64,000 nt of DNA from LMUY01 sp964235495 (GTDB lineage: Bacteria > Pseudomonadota > Alphaproteobacteria > Acetobacterales > Acetobacteraceae): assembly GCA_964235495.1 (NCBI GenBank), contig CAXSAX010000015.1, forward strand, positions 1 to 64,000, given 5' to 3'. Positions 10,519-19,099 of this stretch are shown piece after piece. Position 1 is the stretch's first letter, and each line of letters opens with the position of its first letter. Below the pieces are notes generated by a model. The model saw only the letters and a program-made list of their open reading frames with translations. It was not told the DNA's origin and did no database searches. The position numbers were made by a program, and so were the translations under genes.

Positions 10519-10574
10519 TCCTTGCTGTGCAGAGTTTTTCAGCAGCCTGCTAGCCGAGGCCGGGCCTCCGCCCC

Positions 10575-11468
10575 CTAACCCGCCGTGATGCGCTCCGGGT
10601 GGGTGAACAGCTCGAATCCGTCGGAGCGCGCGATGGCGATCAGGGTGATGCCGGCCGCCTCCGCGACCCGGATGGCCAGCGCCGTCGGCACCGACACCGC
10701 CGCCAGCGTGCCGATGCCCGCGTTGGCCGCCTTCTGCACCAGCTCCACCGACACGCGGCTGGTGAGCAGCAGCAGGCCGCCCGCCGGGTCCTCGCCGGCG
10801 CGCAGCAGCGCCCCGGTCAGCTTGTCGAGCGCGTTGTGGCGGCCGACATCCTCGCGCACCGCCAATAGCCCGTCGCGCCAGAACCCGGCGGCGTGCACGG
10901 CGCGGGTCTGGTGGTTCAGGTGCTGCGCCGGGTGCAGGCTGGCGATGGCGGCCGACACCTGCGCCGCGGTCCAGCCGCGGCCGGGCGGCACGGCGGGGGG
11001 CGGGCGCATGGCATCGGCCAGGCTGTCCATGCCGCACAGGCCGCAGCCGGTGGCGCCGGCGATCTGGCGGCGGCGCTTCTCCAGGGCGGCCATGCGCGCC
11101 GGCTCGATCCACATGCGCAGCTCGATGCCGAGCGGGGCGGGCACCACCTCCAGCTCCTCCAATTGATCCGCCGCGGTGATGATGTGCTCAGCCAGGCTGA
11201 ACCCGGCGGCGAAGTCCTCCAAGTCGGACGGCGTGGCCATCATCACCGCGTGGGTGACACGGTTGTAGGTGAGCGCCACCGCCACCTCCTCCGGCACGCA
11301 GCGCTCGCCGGGGTCGGCGGCGTTGCGCCAGGCGGGGACGGTAGCGGCTGGCGGGACTATTCCGCTGCGACCTGTGACGGTTGCGGCAGGGTCGCCAGCA
11401 GCGCCGGCAAGCCCATCCGAGTGCAGAAGTCGCCGAATCCTTCGTCCCCTTCGCGGTGCGCGGCCCAA
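10575..11468 (-). CDS. fdhD: Formate dehydrogenase accessory sulfurtransferase FdhD
   Basis: FdhD passes sulfur from a cysteine desulfurase to the molybdenum cofactor of formate dehydrogenase. Seen: the CxxC pair in GCGLCGMDSL, the conserved REDVGRHNALDKL and LLTSRVSVELVQKAA segments, and the VPEEVAVALTYN N-terminal strand. The start is unclear. The only ATG in frame (11468) overlaps cysI by 112 bases, giving 297 residues; the next usual start, a GTG at the VPEE segment, would cut the N-terminus short. A rare start near 11360 is possible. It is last in a leftward set after peroxiredoxin and cysI. No formate dehydrogenase genes are in the window. Confidence 0.88.
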   Translation of the reverse strand: MGRAPRRGRRIRRLLHSDGLAGAAGDPAATVTGRSGIVPPAATVPAWRNAADPGERCVPEEVAVALTYNRVTHAVMMATPSDLEDFAAGFSLAEHIITAADQLEELEVVPAPLGIELRMWIEPARMAALEKRRRQIAGATGCGLCGMDSLADAMRPPPAVPPGRGWTAAQVSAAIASLHPAQHLNHQTRAVHAAGFWRDGLLAVREDVGRHNALDKLTGALLRAGEDPAGGLLLLTSRVSVELVQKAANAGIGTLAAVSVPTALAIRVAEAAGITLIAIARSDGFELFTHPERITAG

Positions 11469-13075
11469 GTGGCGAATAGCGGCTCTAGCGTGGCGCCGAT
11501 CGCCTCCATCGGCACCTTTTCCAGCAGCTTGAACGAGAGCCGGGTGCCCTCGAAGTCGCCGCCGACGAACATCGCATACTGGCCCGGCACGCGCCCGACC
11601 AGGCCGATGTCGCCGGAGTAGGAGCGCACGCAGCCGTTGGGGCAGCCGGTGATGCGCAGGCTGATCCGCTCGCCGGCCAGGCCGTGCCGCGCCAGGGCGG
11701 CCTCCACGTCGGCCACGATGGGCAGGCGCACCCGCTCGGCCTCGGTGAGCGCCAGGCCGCAGGTGGGCAGCGCGGTGCAGGCCAGCGCCCAGCGCGACAG
11801 CGGGCTCAGCGCCTCGGTGAACACCGCGCCGTGGCCGCGCAGCAGCTGCTCCACCGCCGCCTTGTCCTCCGGGCGGATGTCGGTCAGCAACACGTCCTGC
11901 TGGGCGGTGAACACAGGCTGGATGCCGAACAGCTGCACCGCCTCGCGCAGGCCGGCGCGCAGCCCCCCGGCAATGCGACCGGCGCTAATCGGCAGGCCGA
12001 GCCACAGCCTGCCGTCGCCCTGCTCGTGCCAGCCGAGCAGCTCGGGAATCTGCAGCTTGCCGATGTCGCGCACCGGTTGCAGCGCCAGGCCGTAGGTGTT
12101 GACCAGGGTGTCGCGCACCCAGTCCAGGCCGCGGTCATCCACCACGTATTTCAGCCGGGCGCGGCGGCGGTCGGTGCGGTCGCCGTTGTCGCGTTGCAGG
12201 GCGATGACGGCGAGCGTCGCCTCCCAGAGCTGGTCGGGGCCGACGAAGCCCACGGCGGTGGCAATGCGCGGGTAGGTGCGCGGCTTGTTGTGGGTCATGC
12301 CCTGGCCGCCGCCGACGTAGAGCTGGTAGCCGAGCAGGGCGTCGCCGTCCCAGGCCTGGACGAAGCCCAGGTCGTTGGCGAGCAGGTCGATCGTGTTGTC
12401 GGCGGGGTGGATCAGGCCGATCTTGAACTTGCGCGGCAGATAGGTGGCGCCGTACACCGGCTCCACCTCCGCGGGTGCTGCGGCGTCGCCCTCCTCGTCG
12501 AGGAAGATCTCGTAGTAGCTGCGGCTGTGCGGCAGCAGGCGCTCGGACAGCATCTGCGCGTCGGCCAGCAGGCGGGCGTGCACGGCGTCCCGGCGGGGTG
12601 CTGGGGTGACCATGACGTTGCGCACAACGTCGCCGCAGGCGGCGTAGGTGGTCATCAGGGCGTGGTTGATGGCGGCGATCTCGGCCTTCAGGTTGCCGAT
12701 GATGGTGCCGTGGAACTGGATGCCCTGGCGCGAGGTGATCTTGAGCGTGCCGTTGGCGTAGCGGGTGGCGATGGCGTCCAGCGCCAGATACTGCGCGCCG
12801 GTCATCACGCCGCCGGGGGCGCGGACGCGGACCATGAACTGCCATTCCTTGTCCTCGCCCGCCTGCTTCAGCGCAGTCGCGGTGTCGCGGTCGAACTGCT
12901 CGTAGGTGCCGTGGAACTTGAGCAGGTTGTACACGCCCTCCGAGACGCCGCCGCGCGGGGTGCCGGCGATCTCGGAGGCGACGGTGCCGCGCAGCCCGTG
13001 GCTGCCGGCCTTGAGCGTCTCCGCCCCGGTCAGCTTTGCGGGCAATTTGGCGGGCAGATTGGAGACCTGGTCCAT
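11357..13075 (-). CDS. cysI: Sulfite reductase hemoprotein subunit (CysI-type)
   Basis: 572 residues, matching CysI, which reduces sulfite to sulfide with six electrons using sirohaem coupled to a 4Fe-4S cluster. The cluster cysteines are visible in ACTALPTCGLALTEAER and TGCPNGCVRSYSGDIG. The substrate pocket motif TSRQGIQFHG is present. The start is ATG (complement of 13073-13075), one base after the peroxiredoxin stop, so the two are translationally close. No CysJ flavoprotein is visible; electrons must come from a partner elsewhere, perhaps ferredoxin. The nearby Rrf2 regulator and cysK suggest a cysteine-assimilation context. A nitrite reductase role is less likely given those neighbours. 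Confidence 0.9.
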   Translation of the reverse strand: MDQVSNLPAKLPAKLTGAETLKAGSHGLRGTVASEIAGTPRGGVSEGVYNLLKFHGTYEQFDRDTATALKQAGEDKEWQFMVRVRAPGGVMTGAQYLALDAIATRYANGTLKITSRQGIQFHGTIIGNLKAEIAAINHALMTTYAACGDVVRNVMVTPAPRRDAVHARLLADAQMLSERLLPHSRSYYEIFLDEEGDAAAPAEVEPVYGATYLPRKFKIGLIHPADNTIDLLANDLGFVQAWDGDALLGYQLYVGGGQGMTHNKPRTYPRIATAVGFVGPDQLWEATLAVIALQRDNGDRTDRRRARLKYVVDDRGLDWVRDTLVNTYGLALQPVRDIGKLQIPELLGWHEQGDGRLWLGLPISAGRIAGGLRAGLREAVQLFGIQPVFTAQQDVLLTDIRPEDKAAVEQLLRGHGAVFTEALSPLSRWALACTALPTCGLALTEAERVRLPIVADVEAALARHGLAGERISLRITGCPNGCVRSYSGDIGLVGRVPGQYAMFVGGDFEGTRLSFKLLEKVPMEAIGATLEPLFATWAAHREGDEGFGDFCTRMGLPALLATLPQPSQVAAE

Positions 13076-13076
13076 G

Positions 13077-13709
13077 TTACTTGCTCACGTCCACGTAGCG
13101 CAGGTAGGGCTTCTTGGTCTCCCAGCCCTGCGGGAAGCGCTCCTTGGCCGCCTCGTCGGACACGCTCGGCAGGATGATGGCGCGCTCGCCCGGCTGCCAG
13201 TTCACCGGGGTCGAAACCTTGCGGGAGTCGGTAAGCTGCAAGCTGTCGATGACGCGCAGGATCTCGGGGAAGCTGCGCCCGGCGGAGGGCGGATAGGCCA
13301 GCATCATGCGCACCTTCTTCGCCGGGTCGATCACGAAGACCGAGCGCACGGTGAGCGCCGGGTCCGCCTCAGGGTGGACCATGCCGTACAGGTCGCTGAC
13401 GGTGCGGCCGATGTCGGAGATCATCGGGAAGTTGACCGTGCTGCCGGTCACGTCGGCGATGTCCTGGTTCCACTTGCCATGGTTGTCCAGGGTGTCCACG
13501 GACAGGCCGATGACCTTGACGCCGCGACGGTCGAACTCCGGCTTCAGCCGCGCCACCTCGCCCAGCTCGGTGGTGCAGACGGGGGTGAAGTCCTTGGGGT
13601 GGCTGAACAACACGCCCCAGCTGGCGCCGAGCCAGTCGTGGAAGCGGATGCGGCCGTCCGTCGAGTCCTGCTCGAAGTCGGGGGCGATCTGGCCGAGCTG
13701 GATGCTCAT
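13077..13709 (-). CDS. 1-Cys peroxiredoxin (Prx6 type)
   Basis: 210 residues. The peroxidatic Cys45 lies in SHPKDFTPVCTTELG and is the only cysteine, which together with the long C-terminal region (PVNWQPGERAIILPSVSDE) fits the Prx6 group. These enzymes reduce hydrogen and organic peroxides, with external thiols recycling the Cys. I chose ATG 13709 because GAGGAA stands 9 bases upstream; an in-frame start 27 bases further out lacks support. It precedes cysI and fdhD in the same direction, so peroxide defence and sulfite reduction are likely co-transcribed. Confidence 0.93.
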   Translation of the reverse strand: MSIQLGQIAPDFEQDSTDGRIRFHDWLGASWGVLFSHPKDFTPVCTTELGEVARLKPEFDRRGVKVIGLSVDTLDNHGKWNQDIADVTGSTVNFPMISDIGRTVSDLYGMVHPEADPALTVRSVFVIDPAKKVRMMLAYPPSAGRSFPEILRVIDSLQLTDSRKVSTPVNWQPGERAIILPSVSDEAAKERFPQGWETKKPYLRYVDVSK

Positions 13710-13800
13710 CGGTGGGTTCCTCGTTCGCTCTCGCACGCTATCACGCCCGCGCGCCGTGGCTTTAGCATATCACACCAGGACGGGACGAATTGAAGGCCCG

Positions 13801-14241
13801 CTAGATGGCGAAGTTCACCGGCCCTGCGGCCGGGCGGTGCAGGCCGACGGCGGCGGCGCGCTGCAGCAGGTCGTCCACGGTGAGGGCGGCCAGCCGCTCC
13901 CGGCAGGCGGCCTCGACCTCGGCCCAGAGCGGCGCGAGCACGGCGCCGCCCAGGCGGCCCGGCGGCGGCTCCGCCTCGCCTTCCGCTACCGCGTCCACCA
14001 CGTCCAGCAGGCGTAGGTCCCGCCGGGGTCGGCCGAGCCGGTAGCCGCCGCGGGGGCCGCGCAGGCTGTCCAGCAGCCCGGCCCGGGTCAGCGCCTGCAG
14101 CAGCGGCTCGATGCCGCGGCGCGCCTGGCCCACGCGGTCGGCGATCTCGCCGGCGCTCACCGCGGCGCCCTGGCCGGCGTGGAACGCCACGTCCAGCACA
14201 ATTGCGATGGCCATCATGGCGCGGTCCTGGCGTACGAGCAT
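13801..14241 (-). CDS. Rrf2-family transcriptional regulator (CymR-like, no Fe-S cysteines)
   Basis: 146 residues with the Rrf2 winged helix: SAGEIADRVGQARRGIEPLLQ followed by the wing LRGPRGGYRLGRP. IscR and NsrR hold a Fe-S cluster with three clustered cysteines; here the only cysteine is in EAACRERL, so a cluster of that type is unlikely. The start ATG 14241 has AGAGGG upstream; ATG 14265 is an alternative. It diverges from cysK and is upstream of peroxiredoxin and cysI. In Bacillus the Rrf2 protein CymR controls cysteine genes together with CysK; a similar role is an attractive inference from this arrangement. Confidence 0.85.
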   Translation of the reverse strand: MLVRQDRAMMAIAIVLDVAFHAGQGAAVSAGEIADRVGQARRGIEPLLQALTRAGLLDSLRGPRGGYRLGRPRRDLRLLDVVDAVAEGEAEPPPGRLGGAVLAPLWAEVEAACRERLAALTVDDLLQRAAAVGLHRPAAGPVNFAI

Positions 14242-14290
14242 TGCTGCGGCCCTCTTTGGTGACATGCTGGCCCGTGATACTGCTACCGCC

Positions 14291-15271
14291 ATGCCTGATG
14301 GAGCCCCCCCCTGCCCCGCACCCGCCCGCGCCCGGGGACGCCTGTACAACAGCATCCTGGAGACGGTCGGCGCAACGCCCCTGGTGCGGCTGCCGCGGCT
14401 GGAGCGGTCCGAGGGCGCAGGGGCTGCGCTGGCGCTTAAGCTGGAGTTCTTCAACCCGCTCGGCTCTGTGAAGGACCGCATCGGCCTGGCCATGGTGGAC
14501 GCGGCGGAGCGGGACGGGCTGATCGCGCCGGGCCGCTCCGTGCTGGTGGAGCCCACCAGCGGCAACACCGGCATCGCGCTGGCCTTTGTCGCGGCGGCGC
14601 GCGGCTACCGGCTGGTGGTGGTGATGCCGGACACGGCCTCCGTCGAGCGCCGCCGCATGATGCGGCTGCTGGGCGCGGAGCTGGAGCTGACGCCGGGCCG
14701 GCTCGGGATGCCCGGCGCCATCGCGCGCGCGGAGGCGATCCTGGCCGCGACACCGGACGCCTGGATGCCGCGCCAGTTCGACAATCCGGCGAACCCGGCG
14801 GTGCATGCCGCCACCACCGCGGAGGAGCTGTGGGCCGACACGGAGGGCGAGATGGACGCGCTGGTGGCGGGGATCGGCACCGGCGGCTCGCTCACCGGCA
14901 TCGCGCGGGTGCTGAAGCCGCGCCGCCCGGCGATGCAGGTGGTGGGGGTGGAGCCGGCGGAGAGCGCGGTGCTGTCGGGCGACGCGCCGGGGCCGCACGG
15001 CCTCCAGGGCATCGGCGCCGGGTTCGCGCCGGCGGTGCTGGATATGAGCCTCGTCGACGAGGTGGCGCAGGTGAGCGAGCGGGAGGCGGTGGCGGCGGCC
15101 CGGCTGTGCGCGCGGACCGAGGGCATCCCGGTCGGCCTCTCCTCCGGCGCGGTGCTGCACGCGATGCTGGGGCTGGCGCGGCGGCCGGCCCTGGCGGGGC
15201 GGCTGGTGGTGGGCATCGCCGCCTCCTTTGCCGAGCGTTACCTCTCGACCGAGCTGTTCGCAGGACTCTGA
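14291..15271 (+). CDS. cysK: Cysteine synthase (O-acetylserine sulfhydrylase)
   Basis: 326 residues, PLP-dependent fold type II. The Schiff-base lysine is Lys61 in NPLGSVKDRIG; the phosphate and substrate loops appear as PTSGNTGIAL and GIGTGGSLTGIARVLK. It makes cysteine from O-acetylserine and sulfide, so it uses the product of the sulfite reductase encoded across the divergent Rrf2 gene. I chose ATG 14291; an in-frame ATG at 14264 would overlap the Rrf2 gene's alternative start and adds no conserved residues. Its stop is immediately followed by the next gene's ATG. A CysM-like enzyme using other sulfur donors cannot be excluded. Confidence 0.92.
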   Translation: MPDGAPPCPAPARARGRLYNSILETVGATPLVRLPRLERSEGAGAALALKLEFFNPLGSVKDRIGLAMVDAAERDGLIAPGRSVLVEPTSGNTGIALAFVAAARGYRLVVVMPDTASVERRRMMRLLGAELELTPGRLGMPGAIARAEAILAATPDAWMPRQFDNPANPAVHAATTAEELWADTEGEMDALVAGIGTGGSLTGIARVLKPRRPAMQVVGVEPAESAVLSGDAPGPHGLQGIGAGFAPAVLDMSLVDEVAQVSEREAVAAARLCARTEGIPVGLSSGAVLHAMLGLARRPALAGRLVVGIAASFAERYLSTELFAGL

Positions 15272-16003
15272 ATGAGCGTCGCCATCGCCGTCATGGCCAA
15301 GGCGCCCCGCGCCGGCCATTCCAAGACGCGCCTGTCCCCGCCGCTGCTGCCGGAGGAGGCGCGGCAGATGAGCGCCGCCTTCCTGCGCGACATCACCGAG
15401 AACATTCGGCTGGCCGGGCAACAGGCTGATATCGCGGGATACGTCGCCTACGCGCCGGCCGGGATGGAGGGGCTGTTCGACGGCCTGCTCGCATCTGGCA
15501 CGCACTTGGTGCTGGCCGATGGCGAGGGCGACGCGCCGGATGGGGTGCCAGGGGACGTACACGGCTTCGGCCGCTGCCTGTGGCACGCGACGCGCGCGCT
15601 GTTCGAGCGCGGCCACCATGCGGTGTGCGTGCTGAACTCCGACAGCCCCACCCTGCCCACCGCCTGCCTGGTGCAGGCGGCGCGCGCGCTGCCCGCCGGG
15701 TCGGACCGGGTGGTGCTGGGGCCGGCGGAAGATGGCGGCTATTACTTGCTCGGCATGTCCGCGCCGCATGCCGGGCTGTACGGCGGCATCGCCTGGAGCA
15801 CGGAGCGGGTCGCGGCGCAGACCCGGGCGGCGGCGGCCGGCATGGGCCTGCCCGCCGCCGAGCTGCCACCCTGGTACGACGTGGACGACCGCGCCGCCCT
15901 GGGCCGCCTGCTGGCCGACCTGGACGGCGGGACGGGATACGCCGCCCCCGCCACCGCCGCCTGCGTGGCGCGGCTCGACCTGCGGGCGCGCCTGGCGGCA
16001 TGA
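15272..16003 (+). CDS. DUF2064/TIGR04282-type glycosyltransferase-like protein
   Basis: 243 residues with a GT-A/nucleotidyltransferase-like fold: AVMAKAPRAGHSKTRL at the N-terminus, LNSDSPTLP in the middle and GPAEDGGYYLLGM, the signature of the DUF2064 family (TIGR04282). Some family members are annotated with arsenosugar synthesis, but no arsenic methylase or arsenic gene is present, so that label is not supported. ATG follows the cysK TGA directly, and its own stop overlaps the next start (ATGA). It probably handles a sugar or sugar nucleotide in the same pathway as the downstream glycosyltransferases. Reaction unknown. Confidence 0.85.
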   Translation: MSVAIAVMAKAPRAGHSKTRLSPPLLPEEARQMSAAFLRDITENIRLAGQQADIAGYVAYAPAGMEGLFDGLLASGTHLVLADGEGDAPDGVPGDVHGFGRCLWHATRALFERGHHAVCVLNSDSPTLPTACLVQAARALPAGSDRVVLGPAEDGGYYLLGMSAPHAGLYGGIAWSTERVAAQTRAAAAGMGLPAAELPPWYDVDDRAALGRLLADLDGGTGYAAPATAACVARLDLRARLAA

Positions 16004-17358
16004 CGGAACGGACCCGCTTCCTGGCGCTGGCCGCGGTCGGCTTCGTGCTGCTCGGCTTCGTGGTGGCGGAGCTGCTGTGCCACCAGCCGGGGGCGGTGGC
16101 CTATATCGGCTCCGACGACCGGCTCAGCCATTTCGTCTCGCTCGAATGCGCGGCGGGGGTGGTGTATTTCGCGGCGGTCTGGCTGGTGCGCTCCGGCCCG
16201 CTGCCGCGGCGGGCGACGCTGCTAGTGCTGGGGCTGGCCGCCGCCATGCGAGTGATGCCGCTGGCCTGGCCGCCGTTCCTGTCCTCCGACCTGTTCCGCT
16301 ACGTGTGGGACGGCCGAGTGCAGGCGCAGGGCATCAACCCGTACCTTTATTTGCCCGCGGCGCGGCAGCTCGCCTTCCTGCGGGACGACGATATCTACGC
16401 CAGCACCAACCGCTCGGAGGAGGCGCCCACTATCTATCCGCCGATGGCGCAGCTGATCTTCGCCGCCATCGGCCAGGTCTGGTCCTCGCTCGCCATGGTC
16501 AAGATCGTGATGGGCGGGTTCGAGGCGGTGGCGATCGGCTGTGTGGCGGTGCTGCTGCGGCGGGCCGGGCTGCCGATGGCCGGGGTGCTGGTGTACGCGT
16601 GGAACCCGCTGCCGGTCTGGGAGTACGCCGGCAACGGGCACATCGACGGCGCGAGCCTGGGCTTCATCGCGCTGGCGCTGCTGGCCGCCGCCTCCGGCCG
16701 CCGCCAGGGGCTGGCCGGGGTGGTGCTGGGCCTGGCGATCCTGTGCAAGCTGCTGCCCGCCGCCCTGTTCCCCGCCTTCTGGCGCCGCTGGGACTGGCGG
16801 CTGCTGGCCGGCACCGTCGCGATCGTCGTGGCACTGTACGGCGCCTATGCCTGGGGCGCCGGCTGGCACGTGCTGGGCTACCTGCCGGGCTATGCGGCGG
16901 AGGAAGGGCTGGCGACCGGCAGCGGCTTCTTCGCGCTGCGGGCCTTGTCCCTGCTCGGCCCGCTGCCGGCCTGGGCGGCGACGGCGTACATGGCGGCGGC
17001 CGGCGCGGGCCTGCTGGCGCTGGCGGCGGCGTATGGCTTCGCCCGCCCTCTGCCCACGACGCCCGGCCCACGCATCCTGGCCATCGGCCGCGGCGCCACC
17101 GTGCTGGCCACCGCCGCCACGGTCGCTATTTCGCCGCATTACCCGTGGTATCTGGGCTGGCTCTCGCTGCTGGCGTGCTTCGCGCCTTACTGGAGCGTGA
17201 TCTACCTGTCGGCCAGCGGGGTGATGATGTACCTGGACCCTTACCACCGGAACAACATCTATCCCTGGCTGATTTACGGGCCATTTGTGCCGCTTGCCGT
17301 GCTTGACGCCGTCCGGGCCGCCCGGCCCCGCGTAATGCCCACAAAGGAGTGCCGTTGA
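16000..17358 (+). CDS. GT-C membrane glycosyltransferase (DUF2029/GT87-like)
   Basis: 452 residues with about ten hydrophobic segments, beginning FLALAAVGFVLLGFVVAEL. The first large loop has SSDLFRYVWDGRVQAQG followed by NPYLY and, later, IYPPMAQLIFA, the usual acidic-loop pattern of polyprenol-phosphate-sugar mannosyltransferases of the GT-C fold. The active site would face the periplasm. The start ATG 16000 overlaps the upstream stop as ATGA; the much longer upstream frame only shadows that gene. The stop overlaps the radical SAM start (TGATG). Substrate unknown; with the adjacent DPM-like GT2 it could use a lipid-linked sugar made by that enzyme. Confidence 0.85.
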   Translation: MTERTRFLALAAVGFVLLGFVVAELLCHQPGAVAYIGSDDRLSHFVSLECAAGVVYFAAVWLVRSGPLPRRATLLVLGLAAAMRVMPLAWPPFLSSDLFRYVWDGRVQAQGINPYLYLPAARQLAFLRDDDIYASTNRSEEAPTIYPPMAQLIFAAIGQVWSSLAMVKIVMGGFEAVAIGCVAVLLRRAGLPMAGVLVYAWNPLPVWEYAGNGHIDGASLGFIALALLAAASGRRQGLAGVVLGLAILCKLLPAALFPAFWRRWDWRLLAGTVAIVVALYGAYAWGAGWHVLGYLPGYAAEEGLATGSGFFALRALSLLGPLPAWAATAYMAAAGAGLLALAAAYGFARPLPTTPGPRILAIGRGATVLATAATVAISPHYPWYLGWLSLLACFAPYWSVIYLSASGVMMYLDPYHRNNIYPWLIYGPFVPLAVLDAVRAARPRVMPTKECR

Positions 17359-18404
17359 TGTCGGCTACGACCCTGAAGGACCCGCGCCGCTACTTCGAGG
17401 CAGTGGAGGCGCGCGACGTGACCGCGGCGCCGCCGGTGTGCCTGTATCTGGAGACTACCAACCGCTGCAACCTGCTGTGCGAGACCTGCCCGCGCACCTT
17501 CGAGACGCTGGAGCCGCCGCAGGACATGAGCTGGGAGCTGTTCACCCGCATCGTGGACCAATTCCCCTCCATCGCCCGCGTGGTGTTGCACGGGGTGGGC
17601 GAGCCGATGCTGGTCAAGGATCTGCCGCGGATGATCCGCTACCTGAAGGACCGCGGCATCTACGTGCTGTTCAACACCAACGGCACCCTGCTTAACCCCA
17701 AGAAGTTCCAGGAGCTGATCGACACCGGGCTCGACGAGCTGCGCGTGTCGGTCGATGCCGCCGACCGCAAGACGTATCTCGCGGTGCGCGGCAAGGACTT
17801 CTTCGACCGCATCGTGCGCGACGTGGGCAAGTTCACCGCCTTCCAGGCCAGGGTGGGCTCCGCCACGCCGAAAGTGTCGATCTGGCTGACCGGGCTGAAG
17901 GAGACGGTGCAGCAGCTGCCCGAGTTCGTCCGCATGGCGGCGGGCATGGGCGTGCGCGAGGTGCACCTGCAGCGCCTGGTGTTCGACGACGCCGGGTTCG
18001 GCATGGCGCGGGCGGAGAACAGCCTGTTCGAGCAGACCCAGGCGGAAGAGGAGCAGGCGATCGCCGCCGCCCAGGCCATCGGTGCTGACCTGGGCGTGAT
18101 GCTGGACGCCTCCGGCGCCACCGAACCCGGCGTCAGCCTGAAAAACAGCGACGGGGAGCGCGCCTGGGCCACCTGCCGCCGGCCGTGGTCGCTGATGTAC
18201 TTCACCGCGCACGGCCGCGCCCTGCCCTGCTGCATCGCGCCGTTCAGCGCCCGTGGCTACAGCAACTACACGCTGGGCGACGCCACCCAGCAGAGCCTGC
18301 GCGAGATCTGGAACGGGCCGCTGTACCAGCAGTTCCGCACCGACCTGCTGGGCGACGCGCCGCCGAAGCCTTGCGAGAACTGCGGGCTGCGGTGGTCGCT
18401 CTAG
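17358..18404 (+). CDS. Radical SAM/SPASM domain protein
   Basis: 348 residues. The radical SAM cluster motif CxxxCxxC is Cys37, Cys41 and Cys44 in TNRCNLLCETCPR. A TIM-barrel follows (HGVGEPML, FNTNGTLLN), and the C-terminal SPASM region has CRRPW, ALPCCIAPF and PCENCG for auxiliary Fe-S binding. Start ATG 17358 has AAAGGAG 8 bases upstream and overlaps the previous stop. SPASM enzymes mostly modify peptides, proteins or cofactors, but some act on sugars or lipids. No small precursor peptide is visible beside it. Being embedded among glycosyltransferases, a role in maturing a glycoconjugate is inference; the substrate is unknown. Confidence 0.9.
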   Translation: MSATTLKDPRRYFEAVEARDVTAAPPVCLYLETTNRCNLLCETCPRTFETLEPPQDMSWELFTRIVDQFPSIARVVLHGVGEPMLVKDLPRMIRYLKDRGIYVLFNTNGTLLNPKKFQELIDTGLDELRVSVDAADRKTYLAVRGKDFFDRIVRDVGKFTAFQARVGSATPKVSIWLTGLKETVQQLPEFVRMAAGMGVREVHLQRLVFDDAGFGMARAENSLFEQTQAEEEQAIAAAQAIGADLGVMLDASGATEPGVSLKNSDGERAWATCRRPWSLMYFTAHGRALPCCIAPFSARGYSNYTLGDATQQSLREIWNGPLYQQFRTDLLGDAPPKPCENCGLRWSL

Positions 18405-19099
18405 GCGTTTCTGTCGTCATCCCGACGCTGAACGAGGTGGATGCGATCGGCGCCGTGGTGCGGGAGATCCCGCGCGACGTGGCCGCCGAAATCATCGTAG
18501 CGGATAGCGGCAGCCACGACGGCACGCAGGAGGCGGCGCAGGCGGCCGGCGCGCGGCTGCTCGACCTGCGGCAGCGCGGCTACGGCCTGGCCTGCGCCCG
18601 CGCTGCCGCCGCCGCCGACCCGGCCAGCGACATCATCGTGTTCATGGACGGCGACGGGGCCGACCGGGCGGACGCCATGCACCGGCTGGTGCAGCCGATC
18701 CGCGCCGGCACGCACGATTTCGTCATCGCCTCGCGCACCCGCGGCGAGCGGGAGCCGGGCTCCATGAGCTGGCACCAGGTGCTGGCGGGCCGGGCGGCGG
18801 GCCTCGGCATGCGGGCGCTGTACGGCGTGCGCTACACCGACATGTGCGCCTTTCGCGCCATCCGCCGCTCCTCGCTGGACCGGCTGGGGCTGCGGGAGAT
18901 GACGTACGGCTGGAACATCGAGATGCAGATGCAGGCCGCCCGCGCCGGGCTGCGCATCCTGGAGGTGCCGGTGCCTTACCGCTGCCGCGCCGGGGGCGAG
19001 AGCAAGGTGGCGGGCTCCCTGCGCGGCACGCTGCGGGCCGGCTGGCGCATCGTGGCCACCTTCGCCCGGGTCGCCGGGTCGCCCAGGCCCGCCGCATGA
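18392..19099 (+). CDS. GT2 glycosyltransferase, dolichol-phosphate-mannose-synthase-like
   Basis: 235 residues from a GTG at 18392 that overlaps the radical SAM gene by 13 bases. The GT-A core is clear: SVVIPTLNEVDAIG, IIVADSGSHDGT, FMDGDGADR (DxD) and MCAFRAIRRSSL with a C-terminal Trp/Glu segment. It resembles DPM1-type enzymes that move a sugar from a nucleotide to polyprenyl phosphate, lacking the C-terminal membrane domain of some relatives. The CDS cannot begin earlier without reading deep into the upstream gene. It likely supplies the lipid-linked donor for the GT-C enzyme in the same operon; this pairing is inference. Confidence 0.85.
   Translation: MVALGVSVVIPTLNEVDAIGAVVREIPRDVAAEIIVADSGSHDGTQEAAQAAGARLLDLRQRGYGLACARAAAAADPASDIIVFMDGDGADRADAMHRLVQPIRAGTHDFVIASRTRGEREPGSMSWHQVLAGRAAGLGMRALYGVRYTDMCAFRAIRRSSLDRLGLREMTYGWNIEMQMQAARAGLRILEVPVPYRCRAGGESKVAGSLRGTLRAGWRIVATFARVAGSPRPAA

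Noticed and set aside
10519..10560. T-rich stretch AGTTTTTCAGCAGCC between glcB and fdhD as an insertion-sequence scar
   Set aside because: No inverted ends or transposase fragment could be seen.
13706..15769. 687-codon minus-strand open frame over Rrf2, cysK and the DUF2064 gene
   Set aside because: Covers three well-supported genes and has repetitive basic composition without motifs.
15272..16003. Arsenosugar biosynthesis assignment for the DUF2064 protein
   Set aside because: The family name alone suggests it; no arsenic methyltransferase or arsenic resistance gene is in the window.
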